DNA of 52,115 nucleotides from Lachnospiraceae bacterium UBA7188 (lineage in GTDB: Bacteria > Bacillota > Clostridia > Lachnospirales > Lachnospiraceae), in the NCBI GenBank assembly GCA_002490995.1, contig DKVC01000133.1, forward strand, positions 17,631 through 69,745. The letters are read 5' to 3'. Position 1 is the first letter of the stretch. Every line of letters starts with the position of its first letter. The translations under genes and the position numbers were made by a program. Under the pieces are notes generated by a model. It was not told where the DNA came from. It did no database searches and saw only the letters and a program-made list of their open reading frames with translations. Below, piece by piece: positions 1 through 9,425 of the stretch.

Positions 1-519
1 CTTTTCAAGCCTGTCAGCCTGCCGATTCTGACAGATGTGTTTGACGATGACTTTCTTGTAAACACTGTTGCACCAATGGAAATTTTTGCTGCGAAGACCA
101 ATGCCCTGATTAGCAGGGCGGCGGCAAGGGATTTATATGATTTTAACAATATGATAAGCTTCGAGCTGTTCGATGAATCCGAAAACGACCTGTTTCGCAA
201 AAGCATTATTTTCTACAATACCATTTCGCAGGAAACGGTAAACAAATTTTTTGATACGTCTGCAATTGACGGCTTAAAGTTTCCAAAGATAAAAAGGGAT
301 TTGCTTCCTGTGCTGAGGAACAAAGATTTTTTGGATTTGGAGATGATGAAATCAAAGGCAAAGGAATACATAGCCGAGCTTATGCGGGTAACTGACAGAG
401 AAATGCAGTACATGGAATCCTTTGAACAGAAAGAGTACAGACCGGAATTATTATTTTCCGAAGAAGACATACTTGAAAACATTAAAGAACATCCAATGGC
501 ATTATGGAAATGCAGATAG
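1..519 (+). CDS. AbiEii/AbiGii-type nucleotidyltransferase toxin, C-terminal part (5' end outside window)
   Basis: The reading frame is open from base 1, so the N-terminal nucleotidyltransferase core (GSxxD-type motif) lies outside the window. What remains carries the family's later signature, a segment PMEIFAAKTNALISRAAARD followed by LYDF: the K-x(5)-R-x(3)-RD-x-YDF pattern of AbiEii/DUF1814 proteins, then the usual helical C-terminal region. In the known AbiE systems the toxin modifies RNA and is neutralised by an AbiEi antitoxin normally encoded upstream; that partner would be outside the window. The gene runs opposite to the sugar cluster that follows, and a solute-binding-protein fragment begins within about 80 bases of its stop, which suggests a rearrangement border here. 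The family call rests on motif recognition only. Confidence 0.75.
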   Translation, partial: LFKPVSLPILTDVFDDDFLVNTVAPMEIFAAKTNALISRAAARDLYDFNNMISFELFDESENDLFRKSIIFYNTISQETVNKFFDTSAIDGLKFPKIKRDLLPVLRNKDFLDLEMMKSKAKEYIAELMRVTDREMQYMESFEQKEYRPELLFSEEDILENIKEHPMALWKCR

Positions 520-593
520 GGAGAACTTATGGTGGTCGGATTTGCTGTGTCCGTGCCGGTAGAACACGCCATCGGAAGATTTTGTGGTGAGCG

Positions 594-748
594 GATAATT
601 GCTGTTACGAAACCGTCGCCCATGCCCTGAGCGTCTGCAAAACCGCCTCCGATGGCATAGGTTCTATCCCCGGATGGCGTCTCCGGATATTTTTCCTGCA
701 TCTTCTTTAACACGTCCAGCAGTTCATCGTCATTCTTGCTTTGTAATA
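594..748 (-). pseudogene. Fragment of an extracellular sugar-binding lipoprotein (LplA-like)
   Basis: Immediately after the stop of the alpha-galactosidase gene, the minus strand reads in another frame a peptide with the look of the N-terminal half of an LplA-type solute-binding protein (DELLDVLKKMQEKYPETPSG, then DRTYAIGGG). There is no start codon, signal peptide or remainder of the protein. The fragment ends in sequence that resembles nothing before the AbiEii gene. It is best read as debris of a binding-protein gene that once followed the alpha-galactosidase. Boundaries are approximate. Confidence 0.4.
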
Positions 749-2823
749 CGGAACAGCTTCGGCTGGGCTTCTTCCAGAGAGACGGAAATAGTATCCACGG
801 CATCTGTCTCTTCCTTTGACCACAAATCCCTCACCCGGTAAGCGGTTCCTTTTTCCAGGCCCAACCTGTCAAAAGAAAGTTCCATCCGCTTCTTTTCCGT
901 GCCTGAGAAATTAAATACCGCAAGGTAAAAAGCGCCGTCCGCATCCCTGCGCACAAAGCTGTCACAGGCTTTGTCTCCCGTGTTTCCCTCCACCGGACGA
1001 AAAGATTTTCCGGCTCTTGCCACGTCCAGGATTTCCTGGTTCGTGAGGATTTCCTCCGCCCTCTTTTTCGCTTCCTCCTCCCGGAAATCATCGCTGTCAA
1101 GGAGCATGGTACCAGCCACAACGGCAGCTATGTAGCGCGACAGGCCTTCGTTATACATAGTCGCTTCCCTGTGATTGTAGCTGTTGTACAATACCACATG
1201 ATCCGGATCATTAAACCGGTATACATTCTCGTTCAGCCACCAGCCATAGGACAGGGAATTCAGCATATACTCCGTCCAGTCGATGGTTCCGAATGCATCA
1301 CAGGAAACCCTCCTGCCATGGGCATACTGTGCAGGGAAAACCGGCGCAATGGACAGGCTGATGAAGAAGTCCTGACGTTCCAGTTCGTCCGCCAGTATCT
1401 CATTGATCCGGCGCATTCCGAAATTGTACGCCGCGATTCCCGTAGTGATATCCTTGTCATAATGGACGCCTTCCACAGCGCCATGAGCCATGAAGTCCAT
1501 CTTCACATAGCTGTATCCCCATCTTTTGAAATTCTCCAATTCCCGCTTTACCCGCATTAAGTTCCCTGGGTGGGTGGGGTCAATGGAATATCCTCCGTCC
1601 ACAGGCGGCAGAATGTTGCCCTCTTCATCCTTCAGCAGAATGTCCCTCCAGCGGTATTTCCCGTCCGTTCCCGGCACCTCGCCCTCTGTATTGCTTCCGC
1701 CCCAGAAGGTGAAAGGCGTGGTGTAAATGCCCGGAATCTGGCCGTACTCCCGGACATGCTTCGCCGCCGCAATCAGCTGCTCCTCAGTCAGGCTGTTCCA
1801 GAAGGAATCAAAATTGACATAAACCCTGCCCTCGGCCGAGTAGCCCTTTGGCTGAAGCTTTTCTTTGATAAAATCAGAGGTTTCCGTATAAATGTCATAG
1901 TTAATTTCGGCAGCAACCGCCGCCCAGGAATTCCATCCCACAGGCACCCCCTTCTCCCATTTCAGGGGCGGTGCGATGATGCCGTTTGCCCTGCCGTATG
2001 CTTCCAGTCCGTCCCTGTAATCCTCATAGAATCCCAGGAAAACTTTGGGAGACGCAATTTCTGTCCCGTAAACAATTCCATGGGGCAGGGTGTCTCTTGT
2101 GAGTTTGGAGGTCACTCCGGCAGTTACCCGGAAACCCTCCAGCGCCGCTCTTTCGGTATCCGGCTCTGCCCTTCCAATTTCCGTTTCCGCTCTTCCTGCA
2201 TCCGGTTCTGCTTCCGGGGTGCATCCCTTTTCTGCATTTATGCCCGTCTTCCAGACATCATGGGATATGGAGCCTGCCACCATGCCGTTTCGCGTCACGG
2301 CATCATACACGGCGCTCATTTCGTAGCTTTCCCGGATTTCCTCCATGGGCAGCGCGGCATAGCGCACAAAATCATCATTGTCAAAGGGCGTGAACAGGAA
2401 GCGCATATCCTCCCCCTTTGGAAATGACACCTTATCCGCCGCGAGAACCGTAATCTCCCTGCTCCCGATCCGCTCTGCCGCTTTCAGACAGACCTCCGTA
2501 ATCAGAAAATCCACCCCATTGTAGAGATAAAATTTCCAAATCAGCGTCCTTCCGGATTCGTACTCCGCAGACACAGACAGCAGCCTCCCTGTCCCGAATC
2601 CGTCCTGAACCTCCTCCACTGCCGCGCTGCAGCTGACTCTTCCTGCCCCGGCGCTGTCATATGCCGTCCCCTCCGACAGCTTCACCCCGCAGCGGATACC
2701 GGAAAGCCGGAACCCGTTTTTTCCCTCCACACTGGCTCTGCCACTCTCCAGATCACAGGCAATCGCTACATTGCCGTTGGACAGGCTGATATGCCTGTCC
2801 TCCTGTTTTACCTGAATGCTCAT
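730..2823 (-). CDS. Alpha-galactosidase-like glycoside hydrolase (clan GH-D, GH36/GH27-like), cytoplasmic
   Basis: A 697-residue protein without a signal peptide. The N-terminal ~270 residues look like the beta-sandwich domain that precedes the barrel in GH36-type enzymes; the barrel follows (PVGWNSWAA near 295). The motif YVKMDFM contains the likely nucleophile Asp, and GRRVSCDAFG the likely acid/base Asp, matching clan GH-D alpha-galactosidases. A small C-terminal beta domain ends in EEAQPKLFRITKQE. The start is supported by AGGAG 7 bases before ATG. It is the last intact gene of the leftward sugar cluster and a close paralogue of the frameshifted lipoprotein gene just upstream, so it probably cleaves imported alpha-galactosides. 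A related alpha-glycosidase activity cannot be excluded. Confidence 0.75.
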   Translation of the reverse strand: MSIQVKQEDRHISLSNGNVAIACDLESGRASVEGKNGFRLSGIRCGVKLSEGTAYDSAGAGRVSCSAAVEEVQDGFGTGRLLSVSAEYESGRTLIWKFYLYNGVDFLITEVCLKAAERIGSREITVLAADKVSFPKGEDMRFLFTPFDNDDFVRYAALPMEEIRESYEMSAVYDAVTRNGMVAGSISHDVWKTGINAEKGCTPEAEPDAGRAETEIGRAEPDTERAALEGFRVTAGVTSKLTRDTLPHGIVYGTEIASPKVFLGFYEDYRDGLEAYGRANGIIAPPLKWEKGVPVGWNSWAAVAAEINYDIYTETSDFIKEKLQPKGYSAEGRVYVNFDSFWNSLTEEQLIAAAKHVREYGQIPGIYTTPFTFWGGSNTEGEVPGTDGKYRWRDILLKDEEGNILPPVDGGYSIDPTHPGNLMRVKRELENFKRWGYSYVKMDFMAHGAVEGVHYDKDITTGIAAYNFGMRRINEILADELERQDFFISLSIAPVFPAQYAHGRRVSCDAFGTIDWTEYMLNSLSYGWWLNENVYRFNDPDHVVLYNSYNHREATMYNEGLSRYIAAVVAGTMLLDSDDFREEEAKKRAEEILTNQEILDVARAGKSFRPVEGNTGDKACDSFVRRDADGAFYLAVFNFSGTEKKRMELSFDRLGLEKGTAYRVRDLWSKEETDAVDTISVSLEEAQPKLFRITKQE

Positions 2824-2904
2824 AATACACTCCTGTCTGATATCTTTTTATTTATACTGCACATTGGTTAAATTTACAGTATATATCCCACCCTTCCGTG
2901 TCAT

Positions 2905-5273
2905 TCACTTCGCCGGCGTAATCCGCAGCAGTTTCGGCTGAGCCTCTTCCAGGGATATCTCATCTCCGTCCACTGCCTGTACGGTTTCCTTTGACCACAG
3001 ATCGTATATCTCATATTTTCCTGCCGGATCCAGCCCTATCCGCTCCAGATCCAGCTGCATCACCTTTGTCTCGCTGCTGCTGAAATTGAAGACTGCAAGA
3101 TACAGAGCATCCTCTCCTTCCTCATAACTGACAAAAGCGTCACATGCAGCATCCTTTGTATTGCCCTCCACAGGCCGGAATGCAATCCCCCTCTTTGCTA
3201 CCGCATTGATTTCCTCACAGGCCAATATTTCCATGGCACGGCTTCTCGCCTCTTTAATACGGAAATCATCGCTGTCAATGAATACAGTGCCGGTGATGGC
3301 TGCCGAAATATATCGGCTCAGCCCTTCATTGTAAAGGATTGCATCCTTATGGTTGAAGCTGTTGTACAGAACCATGTGTCCGGGTCATTAAAGGGATAAA
3401 TGGTTCCGTTCATCCACCAGCCATAGGTAAGGGAATTCAGCATGTATTCCGTATTGTCTATGGTGCCGAACACATCACAGGAGATTCTTCTGCTGTGGGC
3501 ATACTGGCTGGGAAACATGGGGGCAATGGACAGGCTGATGAAAAACTCCTGATTTTCCAGTTTCTCTCCCAGTATCTCATGAATCTTGCGCATGCCGCAA
3601 TTGTATGCCTGGGTTCCCGTGGTAATCTCTTTATCGTAGAAAGCCCCCTCCCTTGCGCCGTGGCTCATAAAATCCATCTTCACATAGGCAAAGCCCCATT
3701 CCTGAAACCGCTTCAGCTGATACTCCAGATACATATGGGTGCCCGGGTGGGTAGGGTCAATGGAAACGCCCCCGTCCACCGCCGGAAGAATGGTTCCCTT
3801 CTCATCCTTCAGCACGATGTCCTGCCAGCTGTAGCGATTGTCCGTCCCTGGCACCGTTCCTGTCGTATAACCGCCTCCCCAGAAAGTAAAGGGCGTCATA
3901 TAAATGCCGGGAATCTGACCGTTTTCCCTGACATGCTGCGCCGCTTCCTTCAGCTCCTTTTCCGTCAGGTTATCCCAGAAGGAATCGAAATTGATGTAAA
4001 CCCTCCCGTCCTGGCTGAAGCTTTTGTCCTGCAGGTTCTCCTTCACAAAATCCGAGGAATCCGTATAGACGGCATAGCTTACCTTGTCCGCCACCGCAGA
4101 CCAGCTGTTCCAGCCGATGGGAATCCCCTGATCCCAGGCCAGGGGCGGTGCAATGACTGCGTTTGCCCCTCCGAAGGTCTCCATCCCGTCTCTGTAATCG
4201 GAAAAATATCCCAGAAATATCTTCGGAGAAGCCACTTCCCTGCCGGAGACATAGCCATGGGGCAGGTTGTCCCTGGTATAAGCGGAGCTGGCGCCTCCAT
4301 ATACGGAAAATTCCACCGTGGCGTTCATTCCGCCCTGCCGCACTTTGATACCCGTTTTCCAGGTATCGTGGGTCACGGAACCGGCAATCAGGCCATTTCT
4401 GGCATTATTGTCATATATTGCCGTCACTTCATAGCTTTCGGATGCCGTCAGCAGCGGGTCAGCGGAATAGCGCACAAACGCGTCATTGTCATAGGGCGTA
4501 AACAGGAACCGCACGTCATCCCCCGGGACGGAGAGGACATTGGTTTTGTAATCTCCCTTACAGGAAAATACCGGCGCAATGTAATTTGTGGATACTTCCC
4601 CTGTTTCTGCACTTACAACCGCTTCACAGAGAAAATATGGCAGTTCCTCATAAAAATAATAGCATTGCGTCAGATCCGCCTTCTCCCCATGGTTTGAAAT
4701 ACGGACACTTATCCCGTTACCGAAGCCATCCGCCAGCTCTTCTATGGCGACAGCATCCTCAGCGCTGCGCCGCATGTCTTTACTGATCAGTTCCGTGCCG
4801 TCCGCCAGCACTGTCCTGGCATACACTTCTGTAAGCAGCGGCTCTTCCTCTTCCTCGGAAAAAATCCGTGAAGTCCCCTCTGCGATATCATACTCCAGGC
4901 TCATCAGTCCGTTTGTGAACACCCATCTGCCGTCCTTCTGCTCAGCCAGAAGAGAATCCTTTTCATAAAGAACTTTGTTTTCCCATACCGCAGACACATC
5001 CACGGAAGCCCCCATTGCTCCCTCCTCAGCCAATTTCCCGGCATCCACGGACGCACCCTTTTCTCCCTCCTCAGCCAGATCATCAGCATTCTCAGAATCT
5101 TCCTGTTGTCCCGATGTTTCTGCTGCATATTCTCCGGAACCCACACCGGATTCCTGTAAAATGTCCGGTGCGGCTGCCGAAATATCTCCCCCGTCTGCGC
5201 CGCAGCCCCCCAGTACGGCAGCCGCCAGCGCCAATCCTGCAATCCATATACAGCCTTTCGCTCTTCCCGTCAT
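2905..5273 (-). pseudogene. Surface-anchored alpha-galactosidase-like lipoprotein, single-base frameshift
   Basis: The N-terminal part (bases 5273 to about 3377) starts with a lipoprotein signal peptide ending in LGGC, followed by an acidic linker in which EEGxxGASVD is repeated. The catalytic domain is similar to the downstream paralogue (YVKMDFM and SRRISCDVFG are both present). At FNDPD the frame shifts: the paralogue reads FNDPDHVVLYNSYNHRE, whereas here the sequence continues as DTWFCTT, and the rest resumes in another frame as MVLYNSFNHKD from 3375. Restoring one C near 3376-3379 would give a continuous protein of about 788 residues. The start has GGGGAGG upstream. Either the gene is inactive, making a truncated enzyme lacking about 155 C-terminal residues, or the base was lost in assembly. 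Confidence 0.8.
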
Positions 5274-5351
5274 CTTTCCAACCTCCCCTTACCCATGGGT
5301 CATCTTCCGCCTGACATGTGGCATCGCTTTTCACGCGAATAGAATCGTCCT

Positions 5352-6412
5352 CTAGCCCACGATACCGGCGCGATCCAGATTCTCCACCAGTTTCCTCTGC
5401 ACAAAAAAATAAATCAGCACAAGGGGTGTCAGGAACGTGATAATGGAAGCCTGCTTCAGCGCCTCAAAAGCCAGTTCATTGGTATCCGCCGTGTCGAACC
5501 AGGATCTTGCCTGATTGGTAATGTACCAGTTATTGGCATCCTTGAAGGTTTTATCGATGATAACCCCGAAATACGGCCCGTCCGTGTGGAAGTAATTTGT
5601 ATAATAAGTATCCCCGTAAGCCCATGCGTCAGGATGGTATGCCCGGCGTAATCCACTGACGGGAATCCCACCAGGTCAATGGAGATGCCGGATACGGAGA
5701 GGGAGTTGGTGATCTGCATTACCGCGCCGAACATCAGCTGGGGCTTCATCTGGGGCAGAGTGATATACCACAGCTCCTGCCAGCGGTTCTTTACCCCGTC
5801 CATCTGCCCTGCCTCATACAGGGACTTATCCACATTCTGCAGCCCGGCGATAAATGCCAGGAAGCTGACGCCGATGCTCATCCACAGCTGCACCACGATC
5901 AGGATGGGCATGATGTATTCCTTGGACTGGAACCAGAGTATGGGCTCCTGTATCAGGCCCAGCTGCATCAGAAGGGCGTTTGCGTAGCCATAGGCATCCG
6001 ATGAGAAAATCAGCTTCCAGATCAGATATGCCCCTCCCGAAATGGACGGCGCATAGAATACCAGCGTCATCACCGCCCTTACCTTCGGCGGCAGCTCATT
6101 GATCAGCCATGCCAGCACAAAACAGAGAAGATAGCTCACAGGGCCGGTAATGATGGCAAACAAAAGCGTATTCTTCACTGCCGTCAAAAACACCGAGTCG
6201 TAAGCGATCAGGTTGATATAATTGTCAAATCCCACGAACTTCGGCGTCTCAAACAGATTGAAAGAGGTGAAGCTCAAGCCCATGGAAATCAGCACCGGAA
6301 TCAGCGTAAACACCACAAACAGTACAAAAAACGGCAGCATCAGAAGATATTTCTGCTTATGGAGCCTCCACACTTCCCGGAATGTCATTCTGCTTTTCTT
6401 TTTTTCCTTCAT
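5352..6412 (-). pseudogene. Chimeric sugar ABC permease locus (MalF-type N-terminus joined out of frame to MalG-type C-terminus)
   Basis: From 6412 the gene reads as a normal first permease of a sugar importer: a charged N-terminus, several membrane helices, and the cytoplasmic EAA loop (YEAGQMDGVKNRWQELWYIT). It runs as far as YAGHTILTH, at about 5624, where the intact paralogue at 32172-33089 continues with about 45 further residues. Here the sequence instead moves, in another frame, to AWAYGDTYYTNYFHTDG and then the last helix and tail of the second permease type (FFVQRKLVENLDRAGIVG), stopping at 5352. The end of permease 1 and roughly the first 200-230 codons of permease 2 are missing, by comparison with the intact pair about 0.8 kb. 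The in-frame product keeps only an unrelated 50-residue tail, so no functional permease pair remains at this locus. Confidence 0.8.
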
Positions 6413-6421
6413 TCCTGCCCC

Positions 6422-9324
6422 CTATTCCATATCCAGATGGAACTCTGCCCGCTTCTTTTTCAGCTCCGCATTGATATCCTTGATATTCAGATACAATGTT
6501 TCCCTCGGGTTCGCTCCGTTTGTCACAACAGCGTCAAATGTATATTCCAGCATACGGCTTGTCATATAATGTCCCGGCACCGGCGGAATTCCCCTGGTAT
6601 GGGCGAACTGCTCCTCTATCTTTTCCAGGTCCTTCGCAGCCCAGGGCAGACGCTTCAGCACTTCCCTGTTGGCCGTGGCATACCTGGCGGAGCTTCCCAG
6701 GATGGATTCGATGGAATTGGCATACTCAAGCTGTATATCCGCACTCATCCACCACTTCATGAAATTCCACGCCTCATCCTCCCGGTTCCTCTCCTGGGCC
6801 GTTTTCAGCATGATGCACTGGGTCGTGGCGCACACCACCGTGTTGTCCACCGTGCCGTCCTCCTGGACGGTTCCCGGCACCGGCGCGAAAGACCACAGGT
6901 TCTTGATCTCGGGAGCCAGAAGCTCGAACCGGTTGTACTCCGTGTAGTCCGCGATTCCCACAGGCACCTCCCCCGTACGGAAACGGTTGGCGAAATCCAT
7001 GGAAGCCGGCAGCTTATAGGCGGTGAAAAAATCCGTCAGATCCTTGAAGGTCTCCATGGCCACGCCCTCCGACAGGCCGCTGGCAACTCCGTAGCTCTTT
7101 CCCTGCCCCTGATACAGGTCTCCCCCGTTCTGCACGATCATGGAAGACAGAATGGGCTGAACGGCTCCTGTACCCGGCATATGGGCGTCATAGTTATTCA
7201 TCTGCAGCACCGGTATCAGTTCGCGGTAGTCATCCCAGGTTTCCGGCGGCCGGATTCCCAGGGATTCAAAGATATCCGTGCGGTAGAACAGCATGGAGAA
7301 AGTCTGGGTCTCAGGCAGCCCGAAAATCTGCTCCTGATAAGCCACACTCTCCAGGGAGCTGGGATAAAAATCCTTTACCACTTCCTCGTATCCCTTCAGC
7401 GAGGACAGATCCACCAGGGAACTGCGCATGGCAAAGTCCATCATCTTCGTCTGGTCCACGCTTAGGACCACATCCGGCCCTGTTCCCGCAAGGGTGGCGG
7501 GCACCAGCACATCCAGGGGCACCAGCTCCAGATCCACGCCTATGCCATACTCGGGGGTAAAGCGCTCGTCTATGAGATTCCTGAGCACCTGGGCCTGGTC
7601 GCGGCCCGTCGCCAGCCATACCTTCACCGCTTTTGTCTCTATTTCCTCGTCGGTGGCCACTTTCGTATCGTCCGTAAAGAAGGTGGCGAAGAAACGTATG
7701 GTATCGTTCCAGAAGCCTTTGAAAAAGCCGGCTCCGGCGGGCTTCAGCGTATTCTCGTCCGCATACAGCGCAAAGGCGTCCAACTCCAGGGGCATCTCCG
7801 CAATCTGTATCAGCCAGGTGGCCAGGGAAGTGATGTTGGACTTAAAGCTGCCCAGCTCTCCGCCCAGGGCAATCTGCTCCGGATCCTCCAGCAGCCTCTC
7901 CAGCTGCAGCACCATCTTCTCCACCAGGTTCGCGTTCTCCCCCTTCTCACCGGTGATGGCAATCACATCCTCCAGTACGCCCCGCAGCCTTACGGCCTCT
8001 GTTTGCGCAACCTCCACGAATTCCGGCAGTTTGGAGACAATCTCGTAGTCTATGTACTGGTCAGGCACCGTGCCCGTGATCTGCACAATCTTGCGGTACA
8101 TATCGTTCAGCGCCATGACGCTCTCGCTGATCTGGGTATAGGTCTCACCGAAATCTCCCAGTACCACTTCCATGGAAATCCGGTTTCTGCCTTCTTTCAA
8201 ATAAAACAGATAAGAACCCGCCTCCGTGCCTTCCCCCGGAATGTAGTTGCGCATATCCGCGCTGTATCCGAAGGGCAGCGCCTCGGCTTCCAGGAAAGGC
8301 ACTTCGCCGTTGACCCGCAGCCTCCTGTAAGAAGTAACGCCCCGGTTTGCGCTCTGCCTGCCCTTGAATGCGAGATGATACAATCCTTCTTCGGGCACCT
8401 CAATCTCCCACTCAATGGTCTCCCCCGAGTACTTCCAGTTATCTCCGCCGATGGTATTGTATACAATGTTATACGGGTGATAGGGCATCAGCTCCGGGTC
8501 GGACACATTGTTCTGATTGTGACGGAAGCGGCGGAACGGCGGATTTCCTTCGTGGCGTCCATGACCCGCTCCGCCTGGCAGTAAACCGCGTCCCCGTCAT
8601 ATATCTTATATTTCCCCGACAGTTCGCCGATGGTATCCGCATAACTGCGCACCTTATCCCGGCTTTTAAAGGCAATCCCCAGTATCTCCATGGGTTCTTT
8701 GGTAGATTCAAAGGTCAGGCTGTGCTTTCCCTTCTCCAGATATACCTTGTAAGGCTCCGAGCCGCGCCTCTGGGAATCCTCCACATATACGCTGCGTTCC
8801 TCATAGAGCTCCATGGAGGCAGGGCGTACCTCATTGTCCCCTTTTACGGCAATCTCTGTATCGGCGTCTGTAAATATTCTGTTAAACGTTATCTGCCTCA
8901 TGCCGCCGTAGCAAATCTCATCATCCAGATAAACGATGCGGTTTATCTGGGAGCCGGTGCCCGGCAGGGGGCGGTATGTGACACATATGTTGTAAAACCC
9001 GGCTTCCTCCACATCAAACTGCCAGGTTATGCTTCCCTTCTCCGAAGTAGCAACCCCGTTTCCGTCCCACTCGGCAGTCATGTCGCCCTTCGCGGTAAAG
9101 CTGCCCACGTCCACGGTAACCGTACTATCCGACATGACGCCCTGAAATCCCTTTTCATCCAGGTATTCCTGATAGGATGATTCATAAAACTCATTTCCGG
9201 AGCCGCTGTAGCTTCCCCCTTCCTCCGTCTTTCGGAAGAAAACGAAAACACACAGCAGGACTGCTGCAACTGCTATGATTGCCATTACTGTTATTTTCTT
9301 TCTTTTCTTATTAATTACAGTCAT
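6422..9324 (-). pseudogene. Giant multidomain sugar-binding protein of an ABC importer, frameshifted
   Basis: Two frames together match the intact 931-residue protein at 33093-35888. The first (9324 to about 8520) has a membrane anchor (VMAIIAVAAVLLCVFVFF) and a beta-rich domain resembling a carbohydrate-binding module. The second (about 8540 to 6422) has a second such domain (YNTIGGDNWKYSGE), a helical linker, then a family 1 solute-binding domain (PETWDDYRELIPVLQMNNYD). The frames join in a GCCG-rich stretch around 8515-8540, where ATKEIRRS must connect to RFRHNQNNVSDPEL, so a one-base indel is the simplest cause. The gene lies 9 bases before the chimeric permease locus, as expected for one operon. 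ATG at 9324 with GAGGGAG upstream is the likely start. Confidence 0.75.
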
Positions 9325-9345
9325 CACAGCTCCCTCTGATTATTT

Positions 9346-9405
9346 TCAAAACGGGCTTCCGGCGGAACGACTTTCATTTTGTGTCCGGCGGAAGCCCCAT
9401 TTGCC
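9346..9405. terminator. Hairpin between two solute-binding protein genes
   Basis: The inverted repeat CGGGCTTCCG (9352-9361) and CGGAAGCCC (9389-9397) is flanked by A/T-rich arms that partly extend the stem (TTTTCAAAA on one side, TGCCTGAAAA on the other). It lies in the 100-base gap between the two genes and could act as an attenuating terminator or an mRNA-stabilising structure. No clean U-tract follows, so termination is uncertain. Confidence 0.4.
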
Positions 9406-9425
9406 TGAAAACGATTCTTTTTTCC

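Noticed and set aside
6359..7465. Long plus-strand open frame opposite the binding-protein pseudogene
   Set aside because: Its composition (His, Arg, Pro-rich) is that of an antisense shadow, with no ribosome site or recognisable domain; the minus-strand frame has clear family matches.
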